Source: CAZHFW01 sp964531675
GTDB lineage: Bacteria; Planctomycetota; Phycisphaerae; Phycisphaerales; UBA1924
NCBI GenBank assembly: GCA_964531675.1
Contig: CAZHFW010000007.1
Coordinates: 62,001-126,000, forward strand
Direction: 5' to 3'
Length of the DNA stretch: 64,000 nt
Made by a program: the position numbers and the translations under genes. Under the pieces are notes generated by a model that saw only the letters and a program-made list of their open reading frames with translations, was not told the origin of the DNA and ran no database searches. The first letter of the stretch is position 1. Each line of letters begins with the position of its first letter. Positions 10,377 through 17,862 of this stretch are shown here, piece by piece.

Positions 10377-10892
10377 ATGGCCAAGCGATCCAGCGCGAAG
10401 AAGTCCGCAAAGCCCCTCGTCGGCGTGATCATGGGATCGCGGAACGATTGGGAGACGATGCGTCACGCGACCGAGATGCTCGAGGAGCTCGGCGTCCCCT
10501 TTGAGGCCAGCGTCGTCAGCGCGCATCGCACGCCCGACTGGCTCATGGAGTACGCGGGAAGCGCCGAGGCCCGAGGGCTTCGCGTCATCATCGCGGGCGC
10601 GGGCGGTGCGGCTCATCTTCCAGGCATGGCCGCGAGCAAGACCAACCTTCCCGTGCTGGGCGTTCCGGTGGAGAGCTCCATCCTCCACGGCGTGGACTCG
10701 CTGCTGTCCATCGTGCAGATGCCCGCGGGCGTTCCCGTCGCGACCCTTGCGATCGGGAAGGCCGGCGCGACCAACGCGGGAATCCTGGCGGCATCCATCC
10801 TCGCGGCGGATTATCCCGCGATCGCCGACAAGCTCAGGGCGTTCCGCGCGGCCCAGACGCGCAAGGTGCTCGAGAATCGCACGCTTCCCTGA
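10377..10892 (+). CDS. purE: 5-(carboxyamino)imidazole ribonucleotide mutase PurE
   Basis: Class I PurE converts N5-CAIR to CAIR in de novo purine synthesis in the cytoplasm. Family motifs are present: GSRNDW near residues 20-25 (usually GSxSDW; Asn here replaces the common Ser), SAHRTPD, and the glycine-rich AGAGGAAHLPGM with the active-site His. The length of 171 residues is usual apart from a lysine-rich extension of about 12 residues at the N-terminus. The ATG at 10377 is chosen because it precedes the conserved fold with a TAnnnT box 6 nt upstream. purK follows 20 bases downstream, so the two form an operon. Confidence 0.95.
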   Translation: MAKRSSAKKSAKPLVGVIMGSRNDWETMRHATEMLEELGVPFEASVVSAHRTPDWLMEYAGSAEARGLRVIIAGAGGAAHLPGMAASKTNLPVLGVPVESSILHGVDSLLSIVQMPAGVPVATLAIGKAGATNAGILAASILAADYPAIADKLRAFRAAQTRKVLENRTLP

Positions 10893-10912
10893 GGCCCGCC
10901 TCGGAGACGACC

Positions 10913-12058
10913 ATGCTCATCGGCATCTTCGGCGGCGGACAGCTCGGGCGGATGATGGCGCTGGCCGCGTACCCCTTGGGGATCCGCTGCCGGTTCCTTG
11001 ATCCTGCGCCCGATTCTCCCGCGGGCCAGGTGGGAGAGCTCGTCGTTGGCGCGTACGACGATCCCGCGGCCCTCGCGAAGTTCGCCAAGGGTCTTGATCG
11101 CGTGACGTTCGAGTTCGAGAACGTCCCCGAGGCGTCGTTGGCGTACTTCAAGAAGGCCGGTGTGCCGGTGGCGCCGGGGCCCGCGTGCCTCCGCACCGGG
11201 CAGGACCGTCTGGCCGAGAAGAATCTCTTTGCGGACCTCCGCATTCCCACCGCGCCCTTCGCGGCAGCGGACTCGCGCGAGTCGCTCGTCAAAGCGGTGG
11301 GGGAGGTCGGACTGCCCTGCGTCGTCAAGACGCGCCGTCTCGGATACGACGGCAAGGGTCAGGCGGTGCTGCGCTCGGCTGCGGACATCGATCCGGCCTG
11401 GGCCAGACTCGGCGACGCAGCAGGGAAGGTCGGCCTGATCGTCGAGGCGTTCGTCCGCTTCGAGCGCGAAGTGTCGATCGTCGCGGCGCGGTCCGCATCG
11501 GGCGAGCACGCCTTCTATCCGCTGACGGAAAACGTCCACGCGATCGAGCCTGCTGCTGGCGGCGGGATTCTCAGGCTCTCCCGCGCCCCAGCGCCGGGCG
11601 CGACGCCCGAAGTGGAGCGAACCGCCCGCGCGTCAATCGCAGCGGTGCTCGACAAGCTCGAGTACGTCGGCGTCCTGGCGATCGAGTTCTTCCTGGCCCG
11701 TGATGCGTCGGGACACCTGAGCCTGATCGCCAACGAGACCGCGCCCCGGGTCCACAACTCCGGGCATTGGACCATGGATGCGGGCGTGACGAGCCAGTTC
11801 GAGAACCACATCCGCGCGGTCGCGGGCCTCCCGCTCGGATCCACGAGCATGCATGGCTGTGCCGCGATGCTCAATCTCATCGGCTCGACGCCTCCGATCG
11901 AGAAGCTCCTGCGGGTCCCGGGCGCCCGCGTGCATCTCTACGGCAAGGACCCAAGGCCGGGCCGCAAGCTCGGGCATGTGAACCTCGCGGGTCCGAGCTG
12001 GGAAGCCATCGATCCCGCGCTGCGGGAGCTGACCGAGCTCATCGCTCCGGACGCGTGA
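10913..12058 (+). CDS. purK: 5-(carboxyamino)imidazole ribonucleotide synthase PurK
   Basis: PurK is the ATP-grasp enzyme that carboxylates AIR to N5-CAIR using ATP and bicarbonate, the substrate for PurE next door. The 381-residue length matches the family. It opens with the nucleotide-fold motif GIFGGGQLGRM, then VTFEFENVP, the ATP-grasp loop RRLGYDGKGQ, and the metal/substrate motif NETAPRVHNSGHWT near residue 275. The two genes are 20 bp apart and probably co-transcribed. The gene converges on tmk, with a 109-bp gap that holds only a very short GCCCGG/CCGGGC palindrome directly after the stop. Confidence 0.95.
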   Translation: MLIGIFGGGQLGRMMALAAYPLGIRCRFLDPAPDSPAGQVGELVVGAYDDPAALAKFAKGLDRVTFEFENVPEASLAYFKKAGVPVAPGPACLRTGQDRLAEKNLFADLRIPTAPFAAADSRESLVKAVGEVGLPCVVKTRRLGYDGKGQAVLRSAADIDPAWARLGDAAGKVGLIVEAFVRFEREVSIVAARSASGEHAFYPLTENVHAIEPAAGGGILRLSRAPAPGATPEVERTARASIAAVLDKLEYVGVLAIEFFLARDASGHLSLIANETAPRVHNSGHWTMDAGVTSQFENHIRAVAGLPLGSTSMHGCAAMLNLIGSTPPIEKLLRVPGARVHLYGKDPRPGRKLGHVNLAGPSWEAIDPALRELTELIAPDA

Positions 12059-12167
12059 GCCCGGACCGGGCACGACAAGCGCAGACAGATCGGGAGAACA
12101 GATTCGATCGGCTTGTGTCCAACCGACGCGCGTGTTGGATCAGTGCTTGTCGCGATGCCGCCGGTCG

Positions 12168-12830
12168 TCAAAGCCGTCGGTTGAGCGCTCCGAGCAGCTG
12201 AGCCCAGACGTCGTCGGGGCTCTTGCTCGCGTCAAGGAGGATGTGACGGGACGGGTCGTCCTTGGCCTGATCCAGATAGCCCTGGCGGACCTTGCGGTGG
12301 AAGTCGAGGCCCCGGCTCTCGATGCGGTCAAGCTCCGCCCGGCCGCTCGCCAGGAGCGGGTTCATGCGCTGGGCAGCGGTGTGCTCGTCCACATCGAAGA
12401 TCACGATGAGATCGGGCATCATGCCGCCGGTGGCGACCGAGGCGACCGCTCGGATCTCGTCGATGGGAAGCCCGCCCGCGGCGCCCTGATACGCCAGCGT
12501 GGATGAGACGAAGCGGTCGGCGACGACCAGCTGTCTCTGGGCCAGGGCGGGCTTGATGCGCTGTTCAACGAGTTGGGCCCGCGAGGCCATATACAGCAGC
12601 ATCTCGCAGCGGAGCGACATGTCCGCGTGGGCGTGGTCGAGGAGGATGGTGCGCACGCGCTCGCCGACCGCGGTGCCGCCGGGCTCGCGGACTTCGCACA
12701 CCGGCACATCGCGGTCCTTGCACAGCGTCAGGAAGCGGCGCAGCTGGGTGCTCTTGCCGGAGCCGTCGGGCCCCTCGAAGGCGATGAACTTGCCCAGAAG
12801 GCGGGGGATGAATGCAAAGGGATCGGACAC
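12168..12830 (-). CDS. tmk: Thymidylate kinase
   Basis: Phosphorylates dTMP to dTDP. The 220-residue protein has the P-loop FEGPDGSGKST near residue 20, the dTMP-binding REPGGTAVGE motif and ADRFVSSTLAYQG, in which Phe replaces the usual Tyr of the DRY-type motif. The start is GTG at 12830, which is preceded by TACGCT ending 6 nt upstream rather than by a Shine-Dalgarno site. The C-terminus carries the usual helix. It lies 51 bp downstream of the PEGA lipoprotein gene on the same strand, and its own box suggests at least partly independent transcription. Confidence 0.93.
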   Translation of the reverse strand: MSDPFAFIPRLLGKFIAFEGPDGSGKSTQLRRFLTLCKDRDVPVCEVREPGGTAVGERVRTILLDHAHADMSLRCEMLLYMASRAQLVEQRIKPALAQRQLVVADRFVSSTLAYQGAAGGLPIDEIRAVASVATGGMMPDLIVIFDVDEHTAAQRMNPLLASGRAELDRIESRGLDFHRKVRQGYLDQAKDDPSRHILLDASKSPDDVWAQLLGALNRRL

Positions 12831-12836
12831 GCTGGG

Positions 12837-12842
12837 AGCGTA
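12837..12842 (-). promoter_or_regulatory. TACGCT box 6 nt before tmk start
   Basis: On the minus strand TACGCT ends 6 nt before the GTG of tmk, the same geometry as at purE. It lies in the 51-bp gap after the PEGA-lipoprotein gene. Confidence 0.45.
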
Positions 12843-12881
12843 CTCGCCTTGCGCTGCAGTGTCAGCCTGTCCTGATCGTGT

Positions 12882-13544
12882 TTACTTCTTGTCGGCCGCG
12901 CCTGGCTTGGCGGGCTCGGACTTGGCGGGTTCGGACTTGGCGGGCTCTGGCCTGACGGGCTCGGACTTGGCCGCGTCGGTCTTCGCTGCATCAGGCTTGG
13001 CGTCTTCCGTCTTGGCAGCGTCCGGCTTTGCCGGCTCGCCCGCGGCGGGCGCCGCGACCGGCGGCTGCGCCTTCTCCGCTTCCGCTGCCTTGGCGTCGGC
13101 GTCCTGCGGGATCTGTCCCGCAAGCTCCTTGGCCCGCTTGATCAGCTCGTCCTCCGCCTGGCGGGGATCGCCCTGCAACTCCTTGGCGGGCTCGAGCGTG
13201 AAGTGCCACTTGATGATCGTCTCGTTGGTCCCCGGGAGCGCCTCGGCGATCAGGTCAGGTCCGGGATATTCGTAGAACGGCGCTTCGGCCTTGCGCTTGG
13301 TGGCCAGAGGCTCATACCCAGCCTTGCGCAGCCGCACGTCGTAGGTCCCGAAGTACCGGAAGTCCGCCTCGGTCGGCGTGGTGCCGATCTCGACATCGTT
13401 GAGCCACACCGTCGCGCCGGGTGGATCCGACGTGACCTGGATGCGACGCTCGATGCACCCGCCCAGAAGTGAAGCTGAGGCGAGGCCCGCCAGAGCGAGC
13501 TTGGCCAACATGCGCTTGTGAGGGGCTGCTTGAGGCGTCTTCAT
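12882..13544 (-). CDS. PEGA-domain lipoprotein with charged repeat tail
   Basis: A 220-residue predicted lipoprotein. The N-terminal signal ends in a lipobox-like LLGGC, which puts the acylated Cys near residue 29. A PEGA domain follows (VTSDPPGATVWLNDVEIGTTP, then YGTYDVRLRKAGYEPL), a small beta domain common in surface proteins. The last 70 residues are low-complexity Pro/Ala/Glu/Lys with repeats of the type KSEPAKSEPAKPG, probably disordered and perhaps wall-spanning. No enzymatic motif is seen. Its ATG has TATCCT 8 nt upstream and no strong Shine-Dalgarno. It sits between the lptB-like gene and tmk on the same strand. Confidence 0.8.
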   Translation of the reverse strand: MKTPQAAPHKRMLAKLALAGLASASLLGGCIERRIQVTSDPPGATVWLNDVEIGTTPTEADFRYFGTYDVRLRKAGYEPLATKRKAEAPFYEYPGPDLIAEALPGTNETIIKWHFTLEPAKELQGDPRQAEDELIKRAKELAGQIPQDADAKAAEAEKAQPPVAAPAAGEPAKPDAAKTEDAKPDAAKTDAAKSEPVRPEPAKSEPAKSEPAKPGAADKK

Positions 13545-13552
13545 CGGCCCAG

Positions 13553-13558
13553 AGGATA
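13553..13558 (-). promoter_or_regulatory. TATCCT box 8 nt before PEGA lipoprotein start
   Basis: TATCCT on the minus strand ends 8 nt before the ATG at 13544. It lies in the 35-bp gap after the LptB-like gene. Confidence 0.4.
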
Positions 13559-13579
13559 CCGCGCCGGACGCGGGCGGTC

Positions 13580-14428
13580 TTACGTGCCCGATCGGGACTG
13601 CTCGCGACCGCCAGCTTCGATCCGGCCGACGGTGGCGCTCTCGGGGGTCGCCCGGCGGTGCCAGTCCGGGGGCTGATCGAACTCGTCCCCGCGGAAGAGC
13701 GAGCCCAGGTACACGCGCCGGACCATCTCATCGTTGATGAGCTGCTTGGGCGTGCCCTCGGCGAACTTCTTGCCCGAGTCGATGATGTAGGCCCGGTCGC
13801 ACACCCGCAAGGTCTGTTGGACGTTGTGGTCCGTGATCAGGAAAGCCACGCCCGCGCCCGCGACTTTGTTCTTGGGATCACGCAGGCGGTGCAGCTCCTG
13901 CTGGAGCTGTTCGACCGCGATCGGGTCCACGCCGCTGAACGGCTCATCGAGCAGGATCAGCTTGGGATTGGTCACCAGCGCGCGGGCGATTTCGAGCTTG
14001 CGGCGTTCGCCGCCCGAGCACGTGCGGGCCAGGTGCTTGGCCTTGTGCGTCAGGCTGAACTGGTCCAGAAGCTCCGCGGCCCGGCGCTTGCGGTCCGAGC
14101 GCGTCAGGGGGAGCGTTTCCAGAATCGCCAGCAGGTTCTGCTCGACGGTCATCCGCTGGAAGCAGCTCGGCTCCTGGCTCAGGTAGCCCATGCCAAGCCT
14201 GGCCCGGCGGTACATGGGGAGCCCGGTGAGCTCCTTGCCATCGAAGAAGACCCGACCGCCGTCGGCGTCGATCATCCCGATGGTCATGCGGAAGCTGGTG
14301 GTCTTGCCCGCGCCGTTGCGGCCCAGGAGCCCGACGATCTCCGAACGCTCCACGTGGAACGACACGTCGTCGACGACGACCCGGCCGTTGTAGCTTTTGC
14401 GGAGTTGGACAGCGTCGAGCAGCGGCAA
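13580..14428 (-). CDS. lptB: LptB-type ABC transporter ATPase
   Basis: Cytoplasmic ATPase of the LptBFG complex that extracts lipopolysaccharide from the inner membrane. The 282-residue protein has Walker A GRNGAGKTT (about 36-43), the Q-loop LSQEPSCF, signature SGGERRKLEIARAL, Walker B LILLDEPFSGVDP and the H-loop DHNV. The SGVDPIAVEQLQ wording and overall sequence match LptB better than generic ABC proteins. It has about 40 extra residues at the C-terminus. The start is TTG at 14428. A TACACT box lies 10 nt upstream, a looser match to the leaderless pattern. LptF, LptG, LptA and LptC are not in the window, so the assignment rests on sequence alone. Confidence 0.82.
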   Translation of the reverse strand: MPLLDAVQLRKSYNGRVVVDDVSFHVERSEIVGLLGRNGAGKTTSFRMTIGMIDADGGRVFFDGKELTGLPMYRRARLGMGYLSQEPSCFQRMTVEQNLLAILETLPLTRSDRKRRAAELLDQFSLTHKAKHLARTCSGGERRKLEIARALVTNPKLILLDEPFSGVDPIAVEQLQQELHRLRDPKNKVAGAGVAFLITDHNVQQTLRVCDRAYIIDSGKKFAEGTPKQLINDEMVRRVYLGSLFRGDEFDQPPDWHRRATPESATVGRIEAGGREQSRSGT

Positions 14429-14516
14429 GCGAGTCCAGAGTGTACGCGCCAGCCAAGCCCGATCCGAACCCGATGCGAAAGAATCTGGCGTCTGTTTGGG
14501 TCGGTGAACGGCCGGC

Positions 14517-14930
14517 TCAGTGGAGCAGGCGGATGGTCATCGGATAGCGGTAGAACCGCCCGTGGTGAGCCGCGGAAGCGGCCTGGATCATCCCGACCAG
14601 ACCGAGCACCACCACGCCAATTCCCACGACGACCACCAGGGGGATGCAGATCACCGTCGCGGCCAGCGGAGCGCACGCGAGCGAGTAGATCAGCAGCGAG
14701 ATCTGAAAGTTCAGGGCTTCCCGGCCGTGGTCGTCCACGAACACGGATTGCTCCCGCTTCATGAGCCACATGATCAGGCAGGGGATGATCGGGATGCCCA
14801 GAAGGGCGGCCAGCAGCGAGAGGTGCAGGAACGTCGAATAGGTGCGCTCCCATTCCGCCAGGCCTGTGACCGCCGGACTGGCGGGCCTGGGGCCGACCCC
14901 CATGGGGTCATATGGAGCGTTGACGTTCAT
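14517..14930 (-). CDS. DUF4870-family small membrane protein
   Basis: A 137-residue membrane protein. After a Pro-rich start come a hydrophobic segment around LLAALLGIPIIPCLIMWLM, the family-typical DDHGREALNFQISLLIYSL stretch, and two more hydrophobic segments rich in Val. This arrangement is characteristic of the DUF4870 (Tic20-like) family, whose function is unknown. The ATG at 14930 has a GGAGGA Shine-Dalgarno about 9 nt upstream. The gene is divergent from the glycosyltransferase gene across a 216-bp gap in which I see no further gene. Confidence 0.85.
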   Translation of the reverse strand: MNVNAPYDPMGVGPRPASPAVTGLAEWERTYSTFLHLSLLAALLGIPIIPCLIMWLMKREQSVFVDDHGREALNFQISLLIYSLACAPLAATVICIPLVVVVGIGVVVLGLVGMIQAASAAHHGRFYRYPMTIRLLH

Positions 14931-15146
14931 GGGCGCGAGTCCTCCGGGATCTGGTCCAGGCGTTCTTTCGGGAGAGTCCGATCAGGGTTTCATCCGATTC
15001 TCGGCTCGTCCGGTCATCATCGGCCGACCCGATAAGCAAACGTTACGGGTGGTGCCGACGGCGTGGACCGAGGCCCGGCGCGCGGTCATACCACCCTCGG
15101 GCTTTGGGCAACCGCTGCGTTTTCCGATGCTTATGCCAACGTGGCG

Positions 15147-16196
15147 ATGCGTGTGATCTATCTGACCCGGCCGACCACGGACCCCGGTGTGGCGGTCCTG
15201 GTGCATGATGCGGCGACCGCTCTGGCGCGGATCGCGGACGTGTACTCCTACGGACCGGGCTCCCCGGGCTTTGATCCCAAGGACACGATCGAGAACATCG
15301 TGAACAAGGCCCGTCCCGCTCTGGGGGGCACGCCGCACTGGATCATCGCGGGCCACACCTGGCTCGGCGACGATGATGGCAAGCCGCCTTCGGATTGCCC
15401 CCGGATCGAACTCTCGCGCACCGGCGGGATCCCGGTCGCGGTGATCCTCCACAACGAGCACGCGGCCCTGGGGCCCAAGCTCGACTTCGTGCGTGATGCG
15501 GGCGTCGAAGTGGCGTTCACGCACCACCACGAGGCCGAGGTGTTTGCACGCCGCACCGGTGTGCCCTTCTACTTCTGGCCCGCGGGCGTGAACCCGCTGC
15601 GTTTCAAGCCTGGCGATGGCCTGAAGTCCTGCGAGCTCGGATTCCTGGCCGATCTGGAGCGAGACTTCGATCTGGTCCGCAACGGGATGACGGGCCAGCT
15701 CATCCGCGAGCTTTTCAAGTGCGTGTGCGATGTGCCGGTGAAGCCCGCAAGGCCTTATCGCGCGCTGCCCATCGCGTGGGCGGTGCGTCCCGCCGACCGC
15801 ATCGGCCGCACGGTGGCACGCTTCTACAAGCAGCAGTACGAACTCGACGAGGATCAGCGGGCCGAGTTCATCCGGCGCTGCCGGATCATGGTCGTGCCCC
15901 GTGGTCGGGCCGATCTGATCAATCCGCTGATCCTGGAGGCTCTGGCCAGCAAGACCCTCGTCCTGGCCGAGCGCAATCCGGGCCACAACCTGGTCTTCCC
16001 GGAGTCCTCGCTGATGGAGTTCTCCTCCATCCCCGAGTTCCGCGAGCAGCTCCGCGGCGCCATGGTGCAGGTCGAGTACCAGCGCATGGTGTCGCGTGCC
16101 TACGAGGACGTGCACGAGAAGCACATCTGGTCGGCGCGGGTGAAGCAGCTCCTGGGCATCCTCAAGAACATGCGGCGGATGAACGAGGCCGCCTGA
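15147..16196 (+). CDS. Probable glycosyltransferase (GT-B fold, CgeB-like)
   Basis: A 349-residue cytoplasmic protein. The ATG at 15147 is preferred because the Rossmann-like start (MRVIYLTRP) follows it directly; an upstream GTG would add 28 unlike residues. The middle contains a His-rich segment HHHEAEVFARR followed by YFWPAGVNP, as in CgeB-type and family 1 glycosyltransferases. The C-terminal half has the GT-B nucleotide-sugar pattern: an RMVVPRGRADL-like strand-loop, then NPLILEALASKTLVLAE, the equivalent of the E-x7-E motif region. The acceptor is unknown. The catalytic assignment is an inference from fold-like motifs. Confidence 0.6.
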   Translation: MRVIYLTRPTTDPGVAVLVHDAATALARIADVYSYGPGSPGFDPKDTIENIVNKARPALGGTPHWIIAGHTWLGDDDGKPPSDCPRIELSRTGGIPVAVILHNEHAALGPKLDFVRDAGVEVAFTHHHEAEVFARRTGVPFYFWPAGVNPLRFKPGDGLKSCELGFLADLERDFDLVRNGMTGQLIRELFKCVCDVPVKPARPYRALPIAWAVRPADRIGRTVARFYKQQYELDEDQRAEFIRRCRIMVVPRGRADLINPLILEALASKTLVLAERNPGHNLVFPESSLMEFSSIPEFREQLRGAMVQVEYQRMVSRAYEDVHEKHIWSARVKQLLGILKNMRRMNEAA

Positions 16197-16220
16197 GCCT
16201 CTCGAAGGCCTGCTTTTCCG

Positions 16221-16228
16221 GCCGATAA
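16221..16228 (+). promoter_or_regulatory. GCCGATAA, sigma-28-like -10 element before PilZ gene
   Basis: GCCGATAA is identical to the -10 consensus of flagellar sigma-28 promoters. No good TAAA-type -35 is seen 15 nt upstream. A second near copy, GCCGATAG, lies 60 bp downstream at 16281-16288. Both lie in the 141-bp gap ahead of the PilZ gene. Confidence 0.3.
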
Positions 16229-16337
16229 CCACCAACCAAGGCCCTTCACGCGGTTATGAGGCGATCCCGCTCCCAAGCGGGCCGATAGCCCTTTGCGGAT
16301 CCCGGCGTTCTGGCTCCGGACCGATGAGGGCACTCGC

Positions 16338-16712
16338 ATGAGACTGGTCGACCAAGGCGTGGCATCGCTCCCGGATGAACGGCGCGTCTTCCCGCGCTTT
16401 GACATCAGCCGGCCCTGCAAGGTGTATCACCCCGCCTCGGGCCGCTTCATCGCGGGACGCACGCGGAATCTCTCCGCGGGCGGCGCCCTGGTGGAGATCG
16501 ACACCCCGCGCGACTTCACGCCCGGGGACACGCTCGAACTGGCGATCGCCTGGACCCGCCGTGCGGTTCTTCCCGCCGATGCGCTGGTTGAGGCCAAGGT
16601 TGTGCGCACGGTCGCGTCCCTCGCGCTGCCCGACGGCACGGTCCGCCGCATTCTGGGCATCGCGTTCGCGCAGGCCGAGCCCATCGCCCGCGAACTGGTG
16701 GAAGCCGCCTGA
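16338..16712 (+). CDS. PilZ-domain protein (c-di-GMP receptor)
   Basis: A 124-residue single-domain PilZ protein. It has the RxxxR motif (RVFPR within RRVFPRF, about residue 16) and the NxSxxG motif (NLSAGG, about residue 45), the two elements that bind cyclic di-GMP, so ligand binding is likely. The start ATG at 16338 is chosen over an upstream start at 16293 because GAGGG lies 7 nt before it. It probably links c-di-GMP to surface behaviour, but its partner is unknown. No flagellar gene lies in the window; a pilus cluster starts about 10 kb downstream on the other strand. Confidence 0.85.
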   Translation: MRLVDQGVASLPDERRVFPRFDISRPCKVYHPASGRFIAGRTRNLSAGGALVEIDTPRDFTPGDTLELAIAWTRRAVLPADALVEAKVVRTVASLALPDGTVRRILGIAFAQAEPIARELVEAA

Positions 16713-16728
16713 TCAAGGCCGAGATCGC

Positions 16729-16734
16729 TAGGCT
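16729..16734 (+). promoter_or_regulatory. TAGGCT box 6 nt before unknown gene
   Basis: TAGGCT ends exactly 6 nt before the ATG at 16741, with TTGCCC and no Shine-Dalgarno between. Confidence 0.45.
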
Positions 16735-16740
16735 TTGCCC

Positions 16741-17754
16741 ATGCGGGGATGGTTCCGGCGGGTTTTCAAAGGCGGCTCCGGGCCGGGTGATGGTGGGGGA
16801 GACGCCCCGCGCCCCGATCCGAACGACCGCTGGTGGCATCAGGACTTCCCCGACTGGGCCCTGGCGATGAAGACGCCCGAGCGCTTCACGCTGTTCATGG
16901 ACGCGGTGGAGCGCTACTTCGTCCGTCGCAAGCTGACCGCGCGGATCAGCCCCGAGGGCTATCTCGAGCTTCCCGAGAACTCGCCGCTGCCCGGACGCTT
17001 CGGCCTGACCAACCTGCTGCAGTCCTGCGCGATGCAGGAGCAGGACGAGTGGAATGGGCAGGTGGCGGCCCACTTCGACACGCTCGCCCGATCGCACGCC
17101 CAGCGCGGGAAGTTTGATGCGCAGATCAAGGACTGGGCCTTCTCGGGCCCCCGACTGCGTGTGCGTCTTTGGGATGCCGAGGACCTGCCGCCGCTGCGCG
17201 GGGCGGTGCTCGCGCAGGACATCCCGGGCCTGGTCAGCGCTCTCGTCGTCGACCTTCCCGAGGAGATCCGCAGCGTCAGCGTCGAAGAGCGTGCGGGTTG
17301 GGGGCTTTCGGATCGCGAAGTCTTCAGGCTCGCCCGCGACAACGTGCTCAAGGAAGTCCAGCCGGAAGCCAAGCCCCTGGATCCCGACCGGCCCAACGGC
17401 CTGCTCATTGTCGAGGCCGACTCGTTCTACACCGCATCGGCGGCGCTCGACGCGGAGATGGTGCCCGGACTGATCGGCCAGCACGGCGTCTTTCTCTCCA
17501 TGCCGGTCCGGCATGGGTTGCTCGCGTGGCGCTTCGACGAGTTCGATGACATTCAGGGCGTCGGCCCCCTGGTCAGGGCCACCCGCAGGCTGTTCGATGA
17601 CGGACCCGGATCGCTGTCCTCCCGAGTCTGGTGGCTGCGCGGCGGATCGTGCTACGAGGTCGGCTACGAGTCGAGCCCCGAACACGTGGCGGTCATCCCC
17701 CCACCAGAACTCATCGAGTACCTGCGGCATCTCGCGGAAGATCAGGATCCGTGA
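16741..17754 (+). CDS. Conserved protein of unknown function
   Basis: A 337-residue soluble protein without signal peptide or membrane segment. I choose the ATG at 16741 over a TTG two codons upstream because a TAGGCT box lies 6 nt before the ATG. After a Gly/Asp-rich linker there are an aromatic patch (RWWHQDFPDWAL), a helical region with VERYFVRRKL, and a second domain with SDREVFRLARDNVL, ADSFYTASAALD and GVFLSMPVRHGLLAW. The last part is reminiscent of DUF1444-like proteins, where a similar segment order occurs, but this is a weak resemblance. No catalytic motif is apparent. It starts 29 bp after the PilZ gene. Confidence 0.6.
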   Translation: MRGWFRRVFKGGSGPGDGGGDAPRPDPNDRWWHQDFPDWALAMKTPERFTLFMDAVERYFVRRKLTARISPEGYLELPENSPLPGRFGLTNLLQSCAMQEQDEWNGQVAAHFDTLARSHAQRGKFDAQIKDWAFSGPRLRVRLWDAEDLPPLRGAVLAQDIPGLVSALVVDLPEEIRSVSVEERAGWGLSDREVFRLARDNVLKEVQPEAKPLDPDRPNGLLIVEADSFYTASAALDAEMVPGLIGQHGVFLSMPVRHGLLAWRFDEFDDIQGVGPLVRATRRLFDDGPGSLSSRVWWLRGGSCYEVGYESSPEHVAVIPPPELIEYLRHLAEDQDP

Positions 17755-17762
17755 TGCTGGGA

Positions 17763-17780
17763 AGGATCCGCGGGGATCCT
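17763..17780 (+). other. Short hairpin after unknown gene
   Basis: AGGATCC and GGATCCT form a perfect 7-bp stem with a GCGG tetraloop just after the stop at 17754. No T-tract follows, so it is a weak terminator candidate at best. Confidence 0.3.
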
Positions 17781-17850
17781 GCTGCAGCACGGATTCAATC
17801 GGATCGACGCCCTTTCCCGGAAATTGCCTGTTCCCGGGGCTCCGGATCAC

Positions 17851-17856
17851 TAGTCT
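17851..17856 (+). promoter_or_regulatory. TAGTCT box 6 nt before amylase start
   Basis: TAGTCT ends 6 nt before the ATG at 17863. The CAGGGC between them is a poor Shine-Dalgarno at that distance. It has the same geometry as purE and tmk. Confidence 0.45.
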
Positions 17857-17862
17857 CAGGGC

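Noticed and set aside
16197..16337. A c-di-GMP riboswitch before the PilZ gene
   Set aside because: The upstream region holds hairpins but lacks the conserved GEMM core elements that I would expect.
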